Positions 54,685 to 62,750 of a stretch of 64,000 nt of DNA are shown here, one piece after another. The first letter of the stretch is position 1; the number at the start of each line of letters is the position of its first letter. This stretch comes from Fodinibacter sp963747405 (GTDB taxonomy: Bacteria; Actinomycetota; Actinomycetes; Actinomycetales; Dermatophilaceae): positions 31,726 to 95,725 of the forward strand of contig CAVVFG010000022.1 in the NCBI GenBank assembly GCA_963747405.1. The letters are read 5' to 3'. Position numbers and translations under genes: made by a program. The notes beneath the pieces were generated by a model. That model was given only the letters and a program-made list of their open reading frames with translations, was not told where the DNA came from and searched no databases.

Positions 54685-54888
54685 TCAGCCGCGGGCGCTG
54701 TCCTGACCGGCGAGCCGGGCGGCCCGAGCAGCCTCGACCTTGGCAGCCCGCTCGCGCTCGAGGCGGCGCTGGGGGTCGCGCTCGTCACCGAGCTGAGCCG
54801 GGCCGAAGACGTGCAGGCCGGCGTACTTGAGCCGCCACATGAAGCGGTAGCCCAGGCTCAGGTCCTCGTTGTCGCTGTTCCGGCCCAT
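54685..54888 (-). CDS. Small conserved protein
   Basis: The 67-aa protein starts at ATG 54888 (MGRNSDNEDLSLGYRFMWRL). It has a DLSLGYRFMWRLKYAGLHVF segment and GPAQLGDERDPQRRLERERA, then an Ala/Arg-rich helix. I recall similar short proteins in Micrococcales without a function. It is divergent from MarR and likely shares its promoter region and operator. Confidence 0.7.
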   Translation of the reverse strand: MGRNSDNEDLSLGYRFMWRLKYAGLHVFGPAQLGDERDPQRRLERERAAKVEAARAARLAGQDSARG

Positions 54889-54913
54889 CGCCGATCTCCC
54901 GTTCCTCCGGTAC

Positions 54914-54925
54914 TTAGTGCCCTAA
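54914..54925. promoter_or_regulatory. Candidate MarR operator
   Basis: TTAGTGCCCTAA is a near-palindrome (TTAG/CTAA arms around four bases) midway between the divergent starts at 54888 and 54957. Sites of the TTAG-N-CTAA kind are common for MarR/OhrR-type repressors. It would control both genes. Confidence 0.5.
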
Positions 54926-54956
54926 CCATATGCCCCCTCGGCACTACACTCCGGCC

Positions 54957-55436
54957 ATGTCCAGATCGAGGATCACCAGCGCCCCACCCGCGACGAGCCC
55001 CGGTCCCGACCTGCTGGCCCTCGACCGCCAGGTCTGCTTCGCGCTCGCCGTCGCCTCGCGCACCGTCATCTCGCTCTACCGCCCCCTGCTCGAGCCGATG
55101 GGACTGACCCACCCCCAGTACCTCGTGATGCTCGCCCTCTGGGAGGCCGAGCCGCTGCGGGTCAGCGAGCTCGCCGACCGGCTCAGCCTGGAACCCGCCA
55201 CCCTGTCGCCGCTGCTCAAGCGCCTCGAGACAGGGGGGCTGGTCGCCCGGCGCCGCGACCCCCACGACGAGCGGGCCGTCGCAGTCACGCTCACCCCGGC
55301 CGGCCGACGACTGCGCACCCGGGCCGAGCGCATCCCCCCGGCCGTGGTGGCGCGCCTGGGAATGGAGATCGGCGAGCTGGAGGAGCTGCGCGACCGGCTG
55401 ACCACCGTGATCGAGGCCGCCCGCAGCGAGCACTGA
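54957..55436 (+). CDS. MarR-family transcriptional regulator
   Basis: The 159-aa protein starts at ATG 54957 (MSRSRITSAPPATSPGPDLL). It has the OhrR-like pattern: the conserved Cys in LALDRQVCFALAVASRTVIS near 28, the winged helix HPQYLVMLALWEAEPLRVSE, ELADRLSLEPATLSPLLKRL, and the wing RRRDPHDERAVAVTLT. An N-terminal Cys in this position is the peroxide sensor of OhrR. No Ohr gene is next to it; CurA-like and mycoredoxin-like genes are close by. Confidence 0.88.
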   Translation: MSRSRITSAPPATSPGPDLLALDRQVCFALAVASRTVISLYRPLLEPMGLTHPQYLVMLALWEAEPLRVSELADRLSLEPATLSPLLKRLETGGLVARRRDPHDERAVAVTLTPAGRRLRTRAERIPPAVVARLGMEIGELEELRDRLTTVIEAARSEH

Positions 55437-55445
55437 GCACGGACC

Positions 55446-55754
55446 TCAGTGTGCGGCGAGGGCCGCCTTGACGACCGCAGGGCTGGGGTTGGTGTGCGCG
55501 GCGCCGTGGATGACCACGGTGGGCACGGTCTCGTCGCCACCGTTGACGCCGGCCACGTAGGCGCGGCCGGCGTCGTCCTCCCAGATGTTGACCCAGGCGA
55601 TCTCGTCGCGCCGTGCGCGCACCGCCATCCGCAGCCGGTTGCAGAACACGCATCCCGGCCGCCAGTAGACCGTCACCCCGTGCTCCGCGCGGGCCAGCGC
55701 CTCGGCGTGCGGCGTGGAAGCCGGGCGTCCGGCCACCAGGTCGATGACTCCCAT
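55446..55754 (-). CDS. Mycoredoxin/glutaredoxin-like protein
   Basis: The 102-aa protein starts at ATG 55754 (MGVIDLVAGRPASTPHAEAL). It has a thioredoxin-fold with active site Cys35-V-F-Cys38 (VYWRPGCVFCNRLR), then WVNIWEDDAGRAYVAGVNGG, and cis-Pro TVPTVVIHG. Mycoredoxins use mycothiol to reduce protein mixed disulfides. It is convergent with MarR, 9 bp apart. Confidence 0.88.
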   Translation of the reverse strand: MGVIDLVAGRPASTPHAEALARAEHGVTVYWRPGCVFCNRLRMAVRARRDEIAWVNIWEDDAGRAYVAGVNGGDETVPTVVIHGAAHTNPSPAVVKAALAAH

Positions 55755-55873
55755 CAGACCAGCGTAGGCCCCTGGCGGGGTAGCGTCACCCCAGCGGTTC
55801 CGCCCTCGACGCCGCGTGTGGTCCGCGGCCGGCACGCCCGCGCCGCACCCGACCCCGGCCTCGGAGGTGCTCC

Positions 55874-56713
55874 GTGCCCCACCCCTACCCCCTCCCCGGC
55901 GGGCCGGCCACCTCGGCCACCGTCGGCGCCACCCTCGACATCCCGGTCGAGGCCGCCGGGCGGCTCGCCGTCTCGGTCGCCGTCGCCGCCGGCCTGGATG
56001 CCGTCGAGACCCTCACCATCCACGGCGAGGACGGCACCGCCGTCCCCCACCACGTGCTCGAGCTCGACCGCGGTACCCGCGTGCACGTCATCGACGCGCC
56101 GGCGGGCCGGCTGACGGTGGCCTACGAGGCGACCGTTTCGCTCGGACTCCCGGATGTCGGTGAGATCACGGACACCGAACGCTTCCACTACCGCCTGCCC
56201 AGCCGCTACTGCCCCAGCGACCGCGTGGAGGGCTTCGCCGCAGCGGAGTTCGGCCCGGTGACCGACGAGGCACAGGCCGCCCAGCGGGTCGTCGCGTGGG
56301 TGCACGACCGGCTCTTCTACCTACCCGGCTCGACGACCGCTGCCGACGACGCGCTGGTTCCGCTGGGCACCGGGCAGGGCGTCTGCCGCGACTACGCGCA
56401 CCTGGTGGTCACGCTGTGCCGCGCGCTCGGGATGCCGGCCCGCTACGTCTCCGTGTACGCCCCGGGGCTGTCACCGATGGACGCCCACGCCGTCGTCGAG
56501 GTGGCGGTCGACGGGGTGTGGCGGGTGTTCGACGCGACCCGGCTGGCACCGCGCGCCTCGATGGTGCGCATCGGAACCGGGCGCGACGCCGCCGACACGG
56601 CCATCCTCACCGCCCTCGGCGGCGCCAGCCAGCCAGCGACGTTCACCGTGCTGGCGACGTCGGACCCGAGCCTGCCGGTCGAGGACGTCGAGGCGCTGGT
56701 CGTGCTGCAGTGA
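55874..56713 (+). CDS. Transglutaminase-like cysteine protease-fold protein
   Basis: The 279-aa protein starts at GTG 55874. An N-terminal beta domain (about 1-120) precedes the transglutaminase core with Cys171 (GQGVCRDYAHL), His205 (MDAHAVVEV) and Asp220 (VFDATRLAPRASMV). The triad is complete. Such proteins are proteases or amidases; the RxCPSDRVEGFA start of the core (RYCPSDRVEGFA) is conserved in the family. No signal peptide, so cytoplasmic. Confidence 0.9.
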   Translation: MPHPYPLPGGPATSATVGATLDIPVEAAGRLAVSVAVAAGLDAVETLTIHGEDGTAVPHHVLELDRGTRVHVIDAPAGRLTVAYEATVSLGLPDVGEITDTERFHYRLPSRYCPSDRVEGFAAAEFGPVTDEAQAAQRVVAWVHDRLFYLPGSTTAADDALVPLGTGQGVCRDYAHLVVTLCRALGMPARYVSVYAPGLSPMDAHAVVEVAVDGVWRVFDATRLAPRASMVRIGTGRDAADTAILTALGGASQPATFTVLATSDPSLPVEDVEALVVLQ

Positions 56714-56728
56714 GCCGCAAGCCGGCTC
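56712..56728. terminator. Short hairpin at the transglutaminase stop
   Basis: GAGCCG (56712-56717) and CGGCTC (56723-56728) pair around 5 nt, just at the stop codon and before the convergent CPBP end at 56747. Weak but correctly placed. Confidence 0.35.
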
Positions 56729-56746
56729 GTTGAGCCCCAGGATCGT

Positions 56747-57457
56747 TCACCAGGGCGCCGAGAACGGCCCGACGAGGAAGAACGCCACCATCCCCACCGT
56801 GTTGCCGAGGCCGTGCGCCACCACCGGGGCCCACACCGAGCGGTAGGCATAGCGCAGCGCGCCGAAGAACACGGCATCCACGAAGACGAGAACCATGCCG
56901 GTGGGCCCCTGCTCGCCATGGATCAGGGCGAACAGCAGGGCGACGGCCACGACCGCAGCAGCGCGGGCGAGGGGGGAGTTGCCGGCGAGGTCGGTGATGC
57001 GGGTGAGCAGGTAGCCGCGGAAGGCGAGCTCTTCCACGACGGCGGCAAGTGTCCAGCTGAGGGCGAGGAAGACGAGCAGCAGGGGGACGTTGCCCTCGAG
57101 GTCGGCGAACTCGCTGGTGTCCTGGGTGGAGCCGGTGATGTGCTCGGCGACCGGCATGACGAGGAGGAACACCATGGTGGTCCAGACCAGCGCCAGCCCT
57201 GCGACCTGGGACAGCTGCCGTGCCGGGTGCGGGAGCCGATGGAAGCCGAGCGTGCTCGGCCCCTCCCGGCGCACCGCGAGCGAGACGGCTGCCATGACCG
57301 AGAGGACGACGGCCGGCAGGAACAGGTCGAGCAGCACCGCGGTGACGGCGAGCACGACCTCGACGACGGTGAGTGCGGTCCACCAGGGTCCGCGGCGGCG
57401 ACGCCTCACACGTGCCGGCTGGTGGGTGACCTCGTGCGGGCTGGCGTGCACAGCCAT
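56747..57457 (-). CDS. CPBP-family intramembrane metalloprotease
   Basis: The 236-aa membrane protein starts at ATG 57457. It has the CPBP/Abi (CAAX protease-like) motifs: Glu142-Glu143 and Arg147 in EELAFRGYL, His180 in ALIHGEQG and His215 in AHGLGN, in a bundle of about six to eight helices. The natural substrate is unknown. The gap 57458-57612 to the next gene on this strand shows nothing strong. Confidence 0.88.
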   Translation of the reverse strand: MAVHASPHEVTHQPARVRRRRRGPWWTALTVVEVVLAVTAVLLDLFLPAVVLSVMAAVSLAVRREGPSTLGFHRLPHPARQLSQVAGLALVWTTMVFLLVMPVAEHITGSTQDTSEFADLEGNVPLLLVFLALSWTLAAVVEELAFRGYLLTRITDLAGNSPLARAAAVVAVALLFALIHGEQGPTGMVLVFVDAVFFGALRYAYRSVWAPVVAHGLGNTVGMVAFFLVGPFSAPW

Positions 57458-57612
57458 GACGACCTCGGGGAGTGCTGGGTGGAGTTCACCTCCGATCGTC
57501 GCGCCGGGGCCGCGACCACCGGAAGGGTGCCGCGCCGAGACCTTGCTCACCCCGCCGGGGCACCCGGCGGGGCACCCGGCGCGCCGATCGCCCGGGAGCC
57601 TCGCACCGCCGG

Positions 57613-58800
57613 TCAGGCGTCGAGCGGCACGGTGAGCGCCCCACCACAGTGGTAGACGTCGGGCCGGCCCGGCCACACCCGGCCGCCCTCGCGCATCTCG
57701 TCGTCGAGCTCGTTGCGCCAGGTGCCTCGCTCGTCGACGAACCAGCGGGCGGCGTGGTCCCAGAGCCGGCGGTACCAGTGCTCCCAGTGCGGGTCGCCGG
57801 TGAGCCGCCGCAGCGCCGCGGTGGTCTGGATCCCCTCGCACACCGGCCAGTGCAGCCGGATGGCGGCCACCGGCGCGCCGTCCCAGTCGACGGTGTAGAC
57901 CAGCCCCGGGCGGCCGTCGAGTCCCCAGCCGCCGTCGAGCGCGCGCCGGGTCAGCCCGTCGGCGGCCTCGACCAGCCAGGACGGCGACTCCACCAGCGGC
58001 GAGGCCTCGAGCTGGAGCAGGAAGCGCGACCACTCCAGGGAGTGCCCGAAGGTGGCGCCGTACGGCCGGAACGGGTGCAGCGGCTCGTCGCGGTTGTACT
58101 CGGGCAGCACCCCCCAGTCGGACGTGAAGTGCTCCGGCAGCAGCCAACCCCGTTCTCGCGCAGCGCGGTTGATCAGGCGGTCGGCGATCGCCAAGCCGCG
58201 CTGGTGCCACACGGCATCCCCCGTGGCGTGGCCCAGCGCGATGAACGCCTCGAGGCCGTGCATATTGGCGTTGGCACCGCGGTAGTCCTCGGAGTCGGAC
58301 CAGTCCGGCGCGAACGACTCGAGCAGCGCCGACGCCGACGGGTCCCACAGGCGGGCGTCGATCACCTCCGCGACCTGGGCGAGCAGCGGCGTCGCCCCGG
58401 GGTGGCCGACGGCGAGGGCGGTGGACGCGGCGAGCCCCACGTGCACGTGGTCGTAGGTCATCTTGCGGGTGACCGTGCCCGGCTCGCTGAGCCAGCCACC
58501 GTGCACGGGGTCGGCGTGCAGGCCGGAGAGGGAGCCGATCGCGTGGTCGAGCAGCTCGCCCGACCCCGGGATGCCGTGTCGCACCCCCAACGCCGCCGTG
58601 TGCGCCATCCGGGCGGTGAGGAAGAGCTGGGGGCGTCGGCCCGGAATCGGGGACCCGTCAGCCGCCTGGTACGCGAAGCCACCCCCGGGAAGGATCGAGC
58701 CGAGCGCGAAGCGCAGGACGTCGGCGAAGCCGGCGTGCAGCCAGGCCCGGTGACCGGGCTCGTCGAGCCACGAGGTGCCCGGGGCGGTCACGTCGCTCAC
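57613..58800 (-). CDS. N-acylglucosamine 2-epimerase-like (AGE) protein
   Basis: The 395-aa protein starts at GTG 58800, overlapping the stop of the upstream mutarotase gene as GTGA. It has an (alpha/alpha)6 barrel: RMAHTAALGVRHG, HGGWLSEP, KMTYDHVHVGLAAS, NANMHGLEAFIAL, LPEYNRDEPLHPFRPYGATF and HSLEWSRFLLQLE. These match AGE-family sugar isomerases, such as mannose isomerase/YihS and cellobiose epimerase relatives. Histidines at the predicted active site are kept. It is co-translated with a sugar-phosphate mutarotase, suggesting hexose metabolism. Confidence 0.88.
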   Translation of the reverse strand: MSDVTAPGTSWLDEPGHRAWLHAGFADVLRFALGSILPGGGFAYQAADGSPIPGRRPQLFLTARMAHTAALGVRHGIPGSGELLDHAIGSLSGLHADPVHGGWLSEPGTVTRKMTYDHVHVGLAASTALAVGHPGATPLLAQVAEVIDARLWDPSASALLESFAPDWSDSEDYRGANANMHGLEAFIALGHATGDAVWHQRGLAIADRLINRAARERGWLLPEHFTSDWGVLPEYNRDEPLHPFRPYGATFGHSLEWSRFLLQLEASPLVESPSWLVEAADGLTRRALDGGWGLDGRPGLVYTVDWDGAPVAAIRLHWPVCEGIQTTAALRRLTGDPHWEHWYRRLWDHAARWFVDERGTWRNELDDEMREGGRVWPGRPDVYHCGGALTVPLDA

Positions 58801-59633
58801 AGCGGTTGCACCTCGACCCGGTAGGTCGTCGTGTGCGACTCGCCAGGTTTCAGCAGCACCGCGTCCTGGAAGGTGTTGGCCGCCTCGACGCACACGAAGC
58901 GTTCCCAGTCGTCGTCGCCGATGTCGGCCGCCGCCGCGGCCTTGGCCGCCCACGGGTTCCACACCACGAGGTTGGCCGCCCCCAGCGTGGTGACGACCAG
59001 CCGGCGCGCCAGGGCCGGGTCGTGCAGCGTCACGGGGCCGCTGGTGCGGTACACGGCATCCGTCTCGCCGGAGAACGCGAGGTCGCCCTGCTGCACACGC
59101 TCGGCGCCGGTCACCTTGTCGCGCGACGGCGCCCCGTCGAGGCCCTCGATGCGCACGCGGTGCACGTCGCCCACTGCGAGGTAGGCGTGCAGGGCATCCT
59201 CGTAGTCGACCGCCTGGTCGCCGGTGTTGGTGACGCTCAGCGACACCACGAGCGCCGGGCCGAACCGGGCGCGCACCTCGGCGCAGTACAGGTGCGGCCA
59301 GTGCGGCGAGGTCGCCTCGTCGGAGGTTAGCCGGTGCACCACGGTCGTCTCGTCGTCGCGGTCGGTCACCTCCACGAGGTCCCAGGAGGAGGTGCGCGCG
59401 AACCCGTGCGCGGGTTCCATCCCCGCCTCCCGGCCCGGGCCGAACCACGGCCAGCAGACCGGCACCCCGGCCCGGATCGCCCGGCCCGCCTCCAGCCGGA
59501 GGGCGGTGCTCGCGTAGAGCACCGGGTCGGCGCCGGTCGGGGCCCACCGGGTCACCTGGGCACCCTGGTCGGACACCTCGCCGGTGCACGCGGTGTTCTC
59601 GACGGTGCGCGGCGGCGGCAGGGTCTGCGTCAT
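58797..59633 (-). CDS. D-hexose-6-phosphate mutarotase (YeaD-like)
   Basis: The 278-aa aldose-1-epimerase-fold protein starts at ATG 59633. YeaD-type features are GVPVCWPWFGPG near 55, AHGFARTSSWDLVEV near 75, HAYLAVGDVHRVRIEGL near 150 and VVWNPWAAKA, CVEAANTF near 225-255. It interconverts alpha and beta anomers of hexose-6-phosphates. It is translationally coupled to the AGE gene. Confidence 0.92.
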   Translation of the reverse strand: MTQTLPPPRTVENTACTGEVSDQGAQVTRWAPTGADPVLYASTALRLEAGRAIRAGVPVCWPWFGPGREAGMEPAHGFARTSSWDLVEVTDRDDETTVVHRLTSDEATSPHWPHLYCAEVRARFGPALVVSLSVTNTGDQAVDYEDALHAYLAVGDVHRVRIEGLDGAPSRDKVTGAERVQQGDLAFSGETDAVYRTSGPVTLHDPALARRLVVTTLGAANLVVWNPWAAKAAAAADIGDDDWERFVCVEAANTFQDAVLLKPGESHTTTYRVEVQPL

Positions 59634-59648
59634 GGACCCAACCTAGGG

Positions 59649-59700
59649 ATGCCGTGGACCCGCGCACCAGCGGGACACTCGCTGGTGCGCGGTACGGCAT
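59649..59700 (-). terminator. Terminator of the terC gene
   Basis: CCGCGCACCAGCG (59660-59672) pairs perfectly with CGCTGGTGCGCGG (59680-59692) around 7 nt, and ATGCCGT/ACGGCAT (59649-59655, 59694-59700) extend the hairpin with small bulges. It starts at the terC stop codon. Confidence 0.75.
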
Positions 59701-60767
59701 CAGGTCGGGGCCGACTCCCGCTCCGGCCGGGTCTGCGCCTCTGCGTCCGCCTGCGCGTCCGCGGACCGGCGGGCGTCGCGCCGGTTGGCCAGCACGCTCG
59801 TGGTGATGACCAGGGCGAGGAGGCCGATGATGACGGCGAGGGAGGCGAGGGTGGGCACCTCCGGCACGGCCGCCCACACGCCGTGCGCCCAGTGCAGCAC
59901 GAGCTTGGCGCCGATGAAGGCGAGGATGGCCGCCAGCCCGTGGGCGAGGTGGCGCAGCGAGCCCAGTGCGCCCTCCACGACGAAGTAGAGCGCGCGCAGA
60001 CCCAGCAGGGCGAAGGCGTTGGTCGCGAAGACGAGGTAGGGGTCGCCGGTGATGCCGTAGACCGCCGGCACCGAGTCGATCGCGAAGACCACGTCGGTGC
60101 CGAGGATGGCGGCGACGGCGAGCGCGAGCGGCGTGAGGGCCCGACGACCGGCCCGCTGGACCGTCATCCGGGTGCCGTCGTACGACTCGGTGACCGGCCA
60201 GAAGCGACGCAGCACCCGCACGGTGCGCAGCGATGCCACGTCGATGGCGTGCTCCTGGTCGGAGAAGGCGTCGCGGCCCACCTTGATCGCGGTGGCGAGC
60301 AGCACGGCACCGAAGAGGAGGAACGCCCACGAGAACGAGGCGATCAGCTGGGCCCCGAGGGCGATGAAGATGCCGCGCAGGATCAGGGCGCCGGCCACAC
60401 CGATGAGCAGCACCCGCTGCTGCAGCTCGCGCGGAACGGCGAAGGCGGTGAGCAGCAGGAGGAACACGAACAGGTTGTCGACGGACAGCGACTTCTCGAC
60501 GAGGTAGCCGGTGTAGTACTCCAGGCCACGGTCGCCGCCGTACTGCTGCCAGATCCACACACCGAAGCCGACCGGGATGGCGACGTAGAAGGCCGACCAG
60601 CCGACGGCCTCCTTCATCGAGACCTCGTGCGGGCGCCGGGTGATCAGGAAGTCGACAACGAGCAGCACCACGATGGCGCCGATCGTGACGGCCCACAGTG
60701 CGGGGCTTCCGATCGTCGGCTGGGCCGCGACCGGTTCGGCGGCGGCCAGCACGGAATGCGGGGACAT
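59700..60767 (-). CDS. TerC/Alx-family manganese-linked membrane protein
   Basis: The 355-aa membrane protein starts at ATG 60767, with GAGGAG 5 bases upstream. It has about nine helices. Family features are GYLVEKSLSVDNLFVFLLLL near 90 (acidic residues in helices) and LGTDVVFAIDSVPAVYGITG near 225, the paired VEKSLSVDNLF/VFAIDS motifs. TerC/Alx proteins export Mn2+ or support exoenzyme metalation. The C-terminal tail is charged and Ala-rich. It is controlled by a yybP-ykoY riboswitch upstream. Confidence 0.93.
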   Translation of the reverse strand: MSPHSVLAAAEPVAAQPTIGSPALWAVTIGAIVVLLVVDFLITRRPHEVSMKEAVGWSAFYVAIPVGFGVWIWQQYGGDRGLEYYTGYLVEKSLSVDNLFVFLLLLTAFAVPRELQQRVLLIGVAGALILRGIFIALGAQLIASFSWAFLLFGAVLLATAIKVGRDAFSDQEHAIDVASLRTVRVLRRFWPVTESYDGTRMTVQRAGRRALTPLALAVAAILGTDVVFAIDSVPAVYGITGDPYLVFATNAFALLGLRALYFVVEGALGSLRHLAHGLAAILAFIGAKLVLHWAHGVWAAVPEVPTLASLAVIIGLLALVITTSVLANRRDARRSADAQADAEAQTRPERESAPT

Positions 60768-60773
60768 TGATCT

Positions 60774-60800
60774 CCTCAAGACGGAACTGCGGTCTTGAGG
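60774..60800 (-). promoter_or_regulatory. Shine-Dalgarno-sequestering hairpin of the terC leader
   Basis: CCTCAAGAC (60774-60782 on the plus strand) and GTCTTGAGG (60792-60800) are perfect 9-bp arms with a 9-nt loop. On the RNA, the downstream arm includes GAGG of the GAGGAG ribosome binding site, and the upstream arm includes the CCTC that forms the 3' strand of riboswitch P1. The two structures exclude each other. Confidence 0.75.
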
Positions 60801-60895
60801 TCTCCTTCACCGCCCGGATGCCGGGTGGCGCCGCACCGGGTCCGCGCTGGGGCGGACGTACTGACCGGCACGAGCTTGGGAAGTACTCCCCTCGT
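60797..60895 (-). ncRNA. yybP-ykoY (manganese) riboswitch
   Basis: Read on the minus strand, the leader has the class hallmarks in order: GAGGGGAGTA at about 60893-60884, GGTCAGTACGTCC at about 60866-60854, and the second box GCGCCACCCGGC near 60829 with GGGCGGTGAAGGAGACCTC ending at 60797. P1 pairs GAGG (60893-60890) with CCTC (60800-60797). The gene it precedes, terC, is the classic partner. The aptamer senses Mn2+. The switch is probably translational and ON with Mn2+. Confidence 0.85.
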
Positions 60896-61081
60896 GGACA
60901 CGAGTGTAGGGAAGGTCGGCCATTTCCCCAACTCACGGTGTGGAAACTCCGAAGCTTCGACAAGGCCTCGTCGGACCTCGCGCTGCGAGGTGCGGTGATC
61001 ACTGCGCACCTCCGCCTGGGTCCGTCCTGCGGCCTGTGGACAACTCTGGGGAGTGTCGTAGCACGCCTGTACGATTAGTGC

Positions 61082-62374
61082 ATGGAAGGCGGCCTCACCC
61101 TCGACGAGCGGCTCGCGCGCATCGCGGCCGGTGCGCAGGCGTGCCGCGGCATCGAGGGTGAGCTGTGGCGGGCTGGTTCGGGTGAGCTGGCGCAGGTGAT
61201 GGGCGCGGTCGACGCGATGGTGGTGGCGGGGGAGTCGGCGCGCGTGGTGGTCACCGCGGAGGCGATCACCCGAGGTGAGCCCGGCTCAGGGCCGCAGGCG
61301 CTGTCGCCGGTGGCGTGGGTGCGACGGCACGCTCCGTCGACGGTCGCAGGTGGGGCAGGCCCGGTCGTGGCTGTCGCGCAGGCCTTCGCGGTGCCCGGGA
61401 GGGCGGCGGTCAAGGATGCTGTGCTGTCGGGGGTGTTGCCGGTGCGCAGTGCGGCGGTGGTGCTGTCCGAGGCCGACAAGCTGTTGCCGAGCGTGGTGCA
61501 GGAGGCGCGGCCGACGGTGTTGGCTGGGTTGGTCCGGATCGCCGCGGACGCCGGCCCGCGGCAGTGCCGCAGGCTGCGCCCGGAGCTGTTGGCCAGGTAC
61601 GGCGTGGAGGGTCAGCTGCAGCGCGAGCAGGACGCCGCGAAGCGGTACGTGGCGCTGTCGCAGCCGTACGTCGACGAGATGGGCGTCGCGGAGTACCGGC
61701 TGACCCTGGACCCCGAGGGCAAGGCGGTGCTCGAGGCTGCCCTCGGGCCGCTGTCCGCGCCGCGGCCGGTCGAGGGGGAGCGCGACCTGCGCTCCAGCGA
61801 CCGGCGCCGCGGCGACGCCTTGGTCACCCTGGTGCGGCGCGCGGTGTCCACAGCGCACACAGGTCCGCGGCACACCAAGAGCCAGCTGTTCGTCACGGTC
61901 GACCTCGAGACGCTGCAGAGCGGCTTGCGCGGCGCCGGGGTGAGCACCGGCGGGCAGGAAGCGGGCACGCTGCTCGCGCCCGAGACCGTGCGGCGCCTGG
62001 CCTGTGACGCCACGATCATCCCCACCGTGCTCGGGGTGGCCGAGGCGGTGGTCGACCTCGGCATGGACGTGCGGCTGTTCACCCCGGCCCAGGTCAAACG
62101 CCTCTGGCTGCGCGACCAGCACTGCACCTACCCCGGGTGTGACATGCCACCGATGTGGACCGACGCGCACCACCTGATCCACTGGGCCGACCACGGCCCC
62201 ACCGACCTGTCCAACGCCGCCTTGCTGTGCCAGCGACACCACAGCGTGGTGCACCAGCGCCGCTACGCCGGCCACCTCGTCGAGGACACCAACGGCCCCC
62301 GGGTCCAGTGGGACCTCACCACCGGCTCCTACGACCAGCTCCTCGCCACCCGGGCCGCCCGAGAACCCGCGTGA
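61082..62374 (+). CDS. DUF222 / HNH-endonuclease-domain protein
   Basis: The 430-aa protein starts at ATG 61082. The N-terminal DUF222 domain spans about 15-300 (LTLDERLARIAAGAQACRGI). The C-terminal HNH module has CTYPGCDMPPMWTDAHHLIHW and LCQRHHSVVHQRRY, with zinc-binding Cys pairs and the His-Asn-His core. Members of this family occur in many copies in actinobacteria and may be mobile or in 13E12-repeat-like elements; activity is unproven. It stands alone. Confidence 0.92.
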   Translation: MEGGLTLDERLARIAAGAQACRGIEGELWRAGSGELAQVMGAVDAMVVAGESARVVVTAEAITRGEPGSGPQALSPVAWVRRHAPSTVAGGAGPVVAVAQAFAVPGRAAVKDAVLSGVLPVRSAAVVLSEADKLLPSVVQEARPTVLAGLVRIAADAGPRQCRRLRPELLARYGVEGQLQREQDAAKRYVALSQPYVDEMGVAEYRLTLDPEGKAVLEAALGPLSAPRPVEGERDLRSSDRRRGDALVTLVRRAVSTAHTGPRHTKSQLFVTVDLETLQSGLRGAGVSTGGQEAGTLLAPETVRRLACDATIIPTVLGVAEAVVDLGMDVRLFTPAQVKRLWLRDQHCTYPGCDMPPMWTDAHHLIHWADHGPTDLSNAALLCQRHHSVVHQRRYAGHLVEDTNGPRVQWDLTTGSYDQLLATRAAREPA

Positions 62375-62514
62375 CCCCGCCCCGCACCCCGCCCCACCCG
62401 GCGGGGCGCACAGCCATGTCCGAGCACTGAAGCCGGCCCCTGCACCGTCAACGTGGCGCCGATGGCGCCGGCGGGGTCAGCGGGTGGCGGCGCCGGAGCC
62501 GGCTGGCAGCGGGG

Positions 62515-62643
62515 CGCCGGCTCCAAGCCGGGCGCCGGCTCACAGCGGAGCGCCGGCTCCAAGCCGGGCGCCGGAGGGGTCCAGCGGAGCGCCGGCTCCA
62601 AGCGGGGCGCCGGCTCGCAGCGGGGCCCCGGCTCGGTTCGGGC
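62515..62643. repeat. 18-bp minisatellite (7 units, one longer)
   Basis: Units begin CGCCGG at 62515, 62533, 62551, 62569 (21 bp, with ggggtccagc insertion-like change), 62590 and 62608, with a diverged copy at 62626. The typical unit is CGCCGGCTCCAAGCCGGG. It lies in the 376-bp gap between the HNH gene and the photolyase gene end. No gene is supported in 62375-62750. It is not a CRISPR array: no spacers. Confidence 0.85.
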
Positions 62644-62750
62644 GGGCGACCCGGTCGCACGCGCGACGCGGTGCGGGTGGCGTCCCCGGAATCGACCGCG
62701 GCCGTGATGGGCCATCTCCTGTCGGCGGCGAGCAGTGCGGGGGGCGACCG

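Noticed and set aside
57613..61002. 1129-residue frame including the AGE epimerase
   Set aside because: The AGE gene starts at GTG 58800 in a GTGA overlap with the mutarotase stop; everything upstream in that frame is antisense or shadow of the mutarotase and terC genes.
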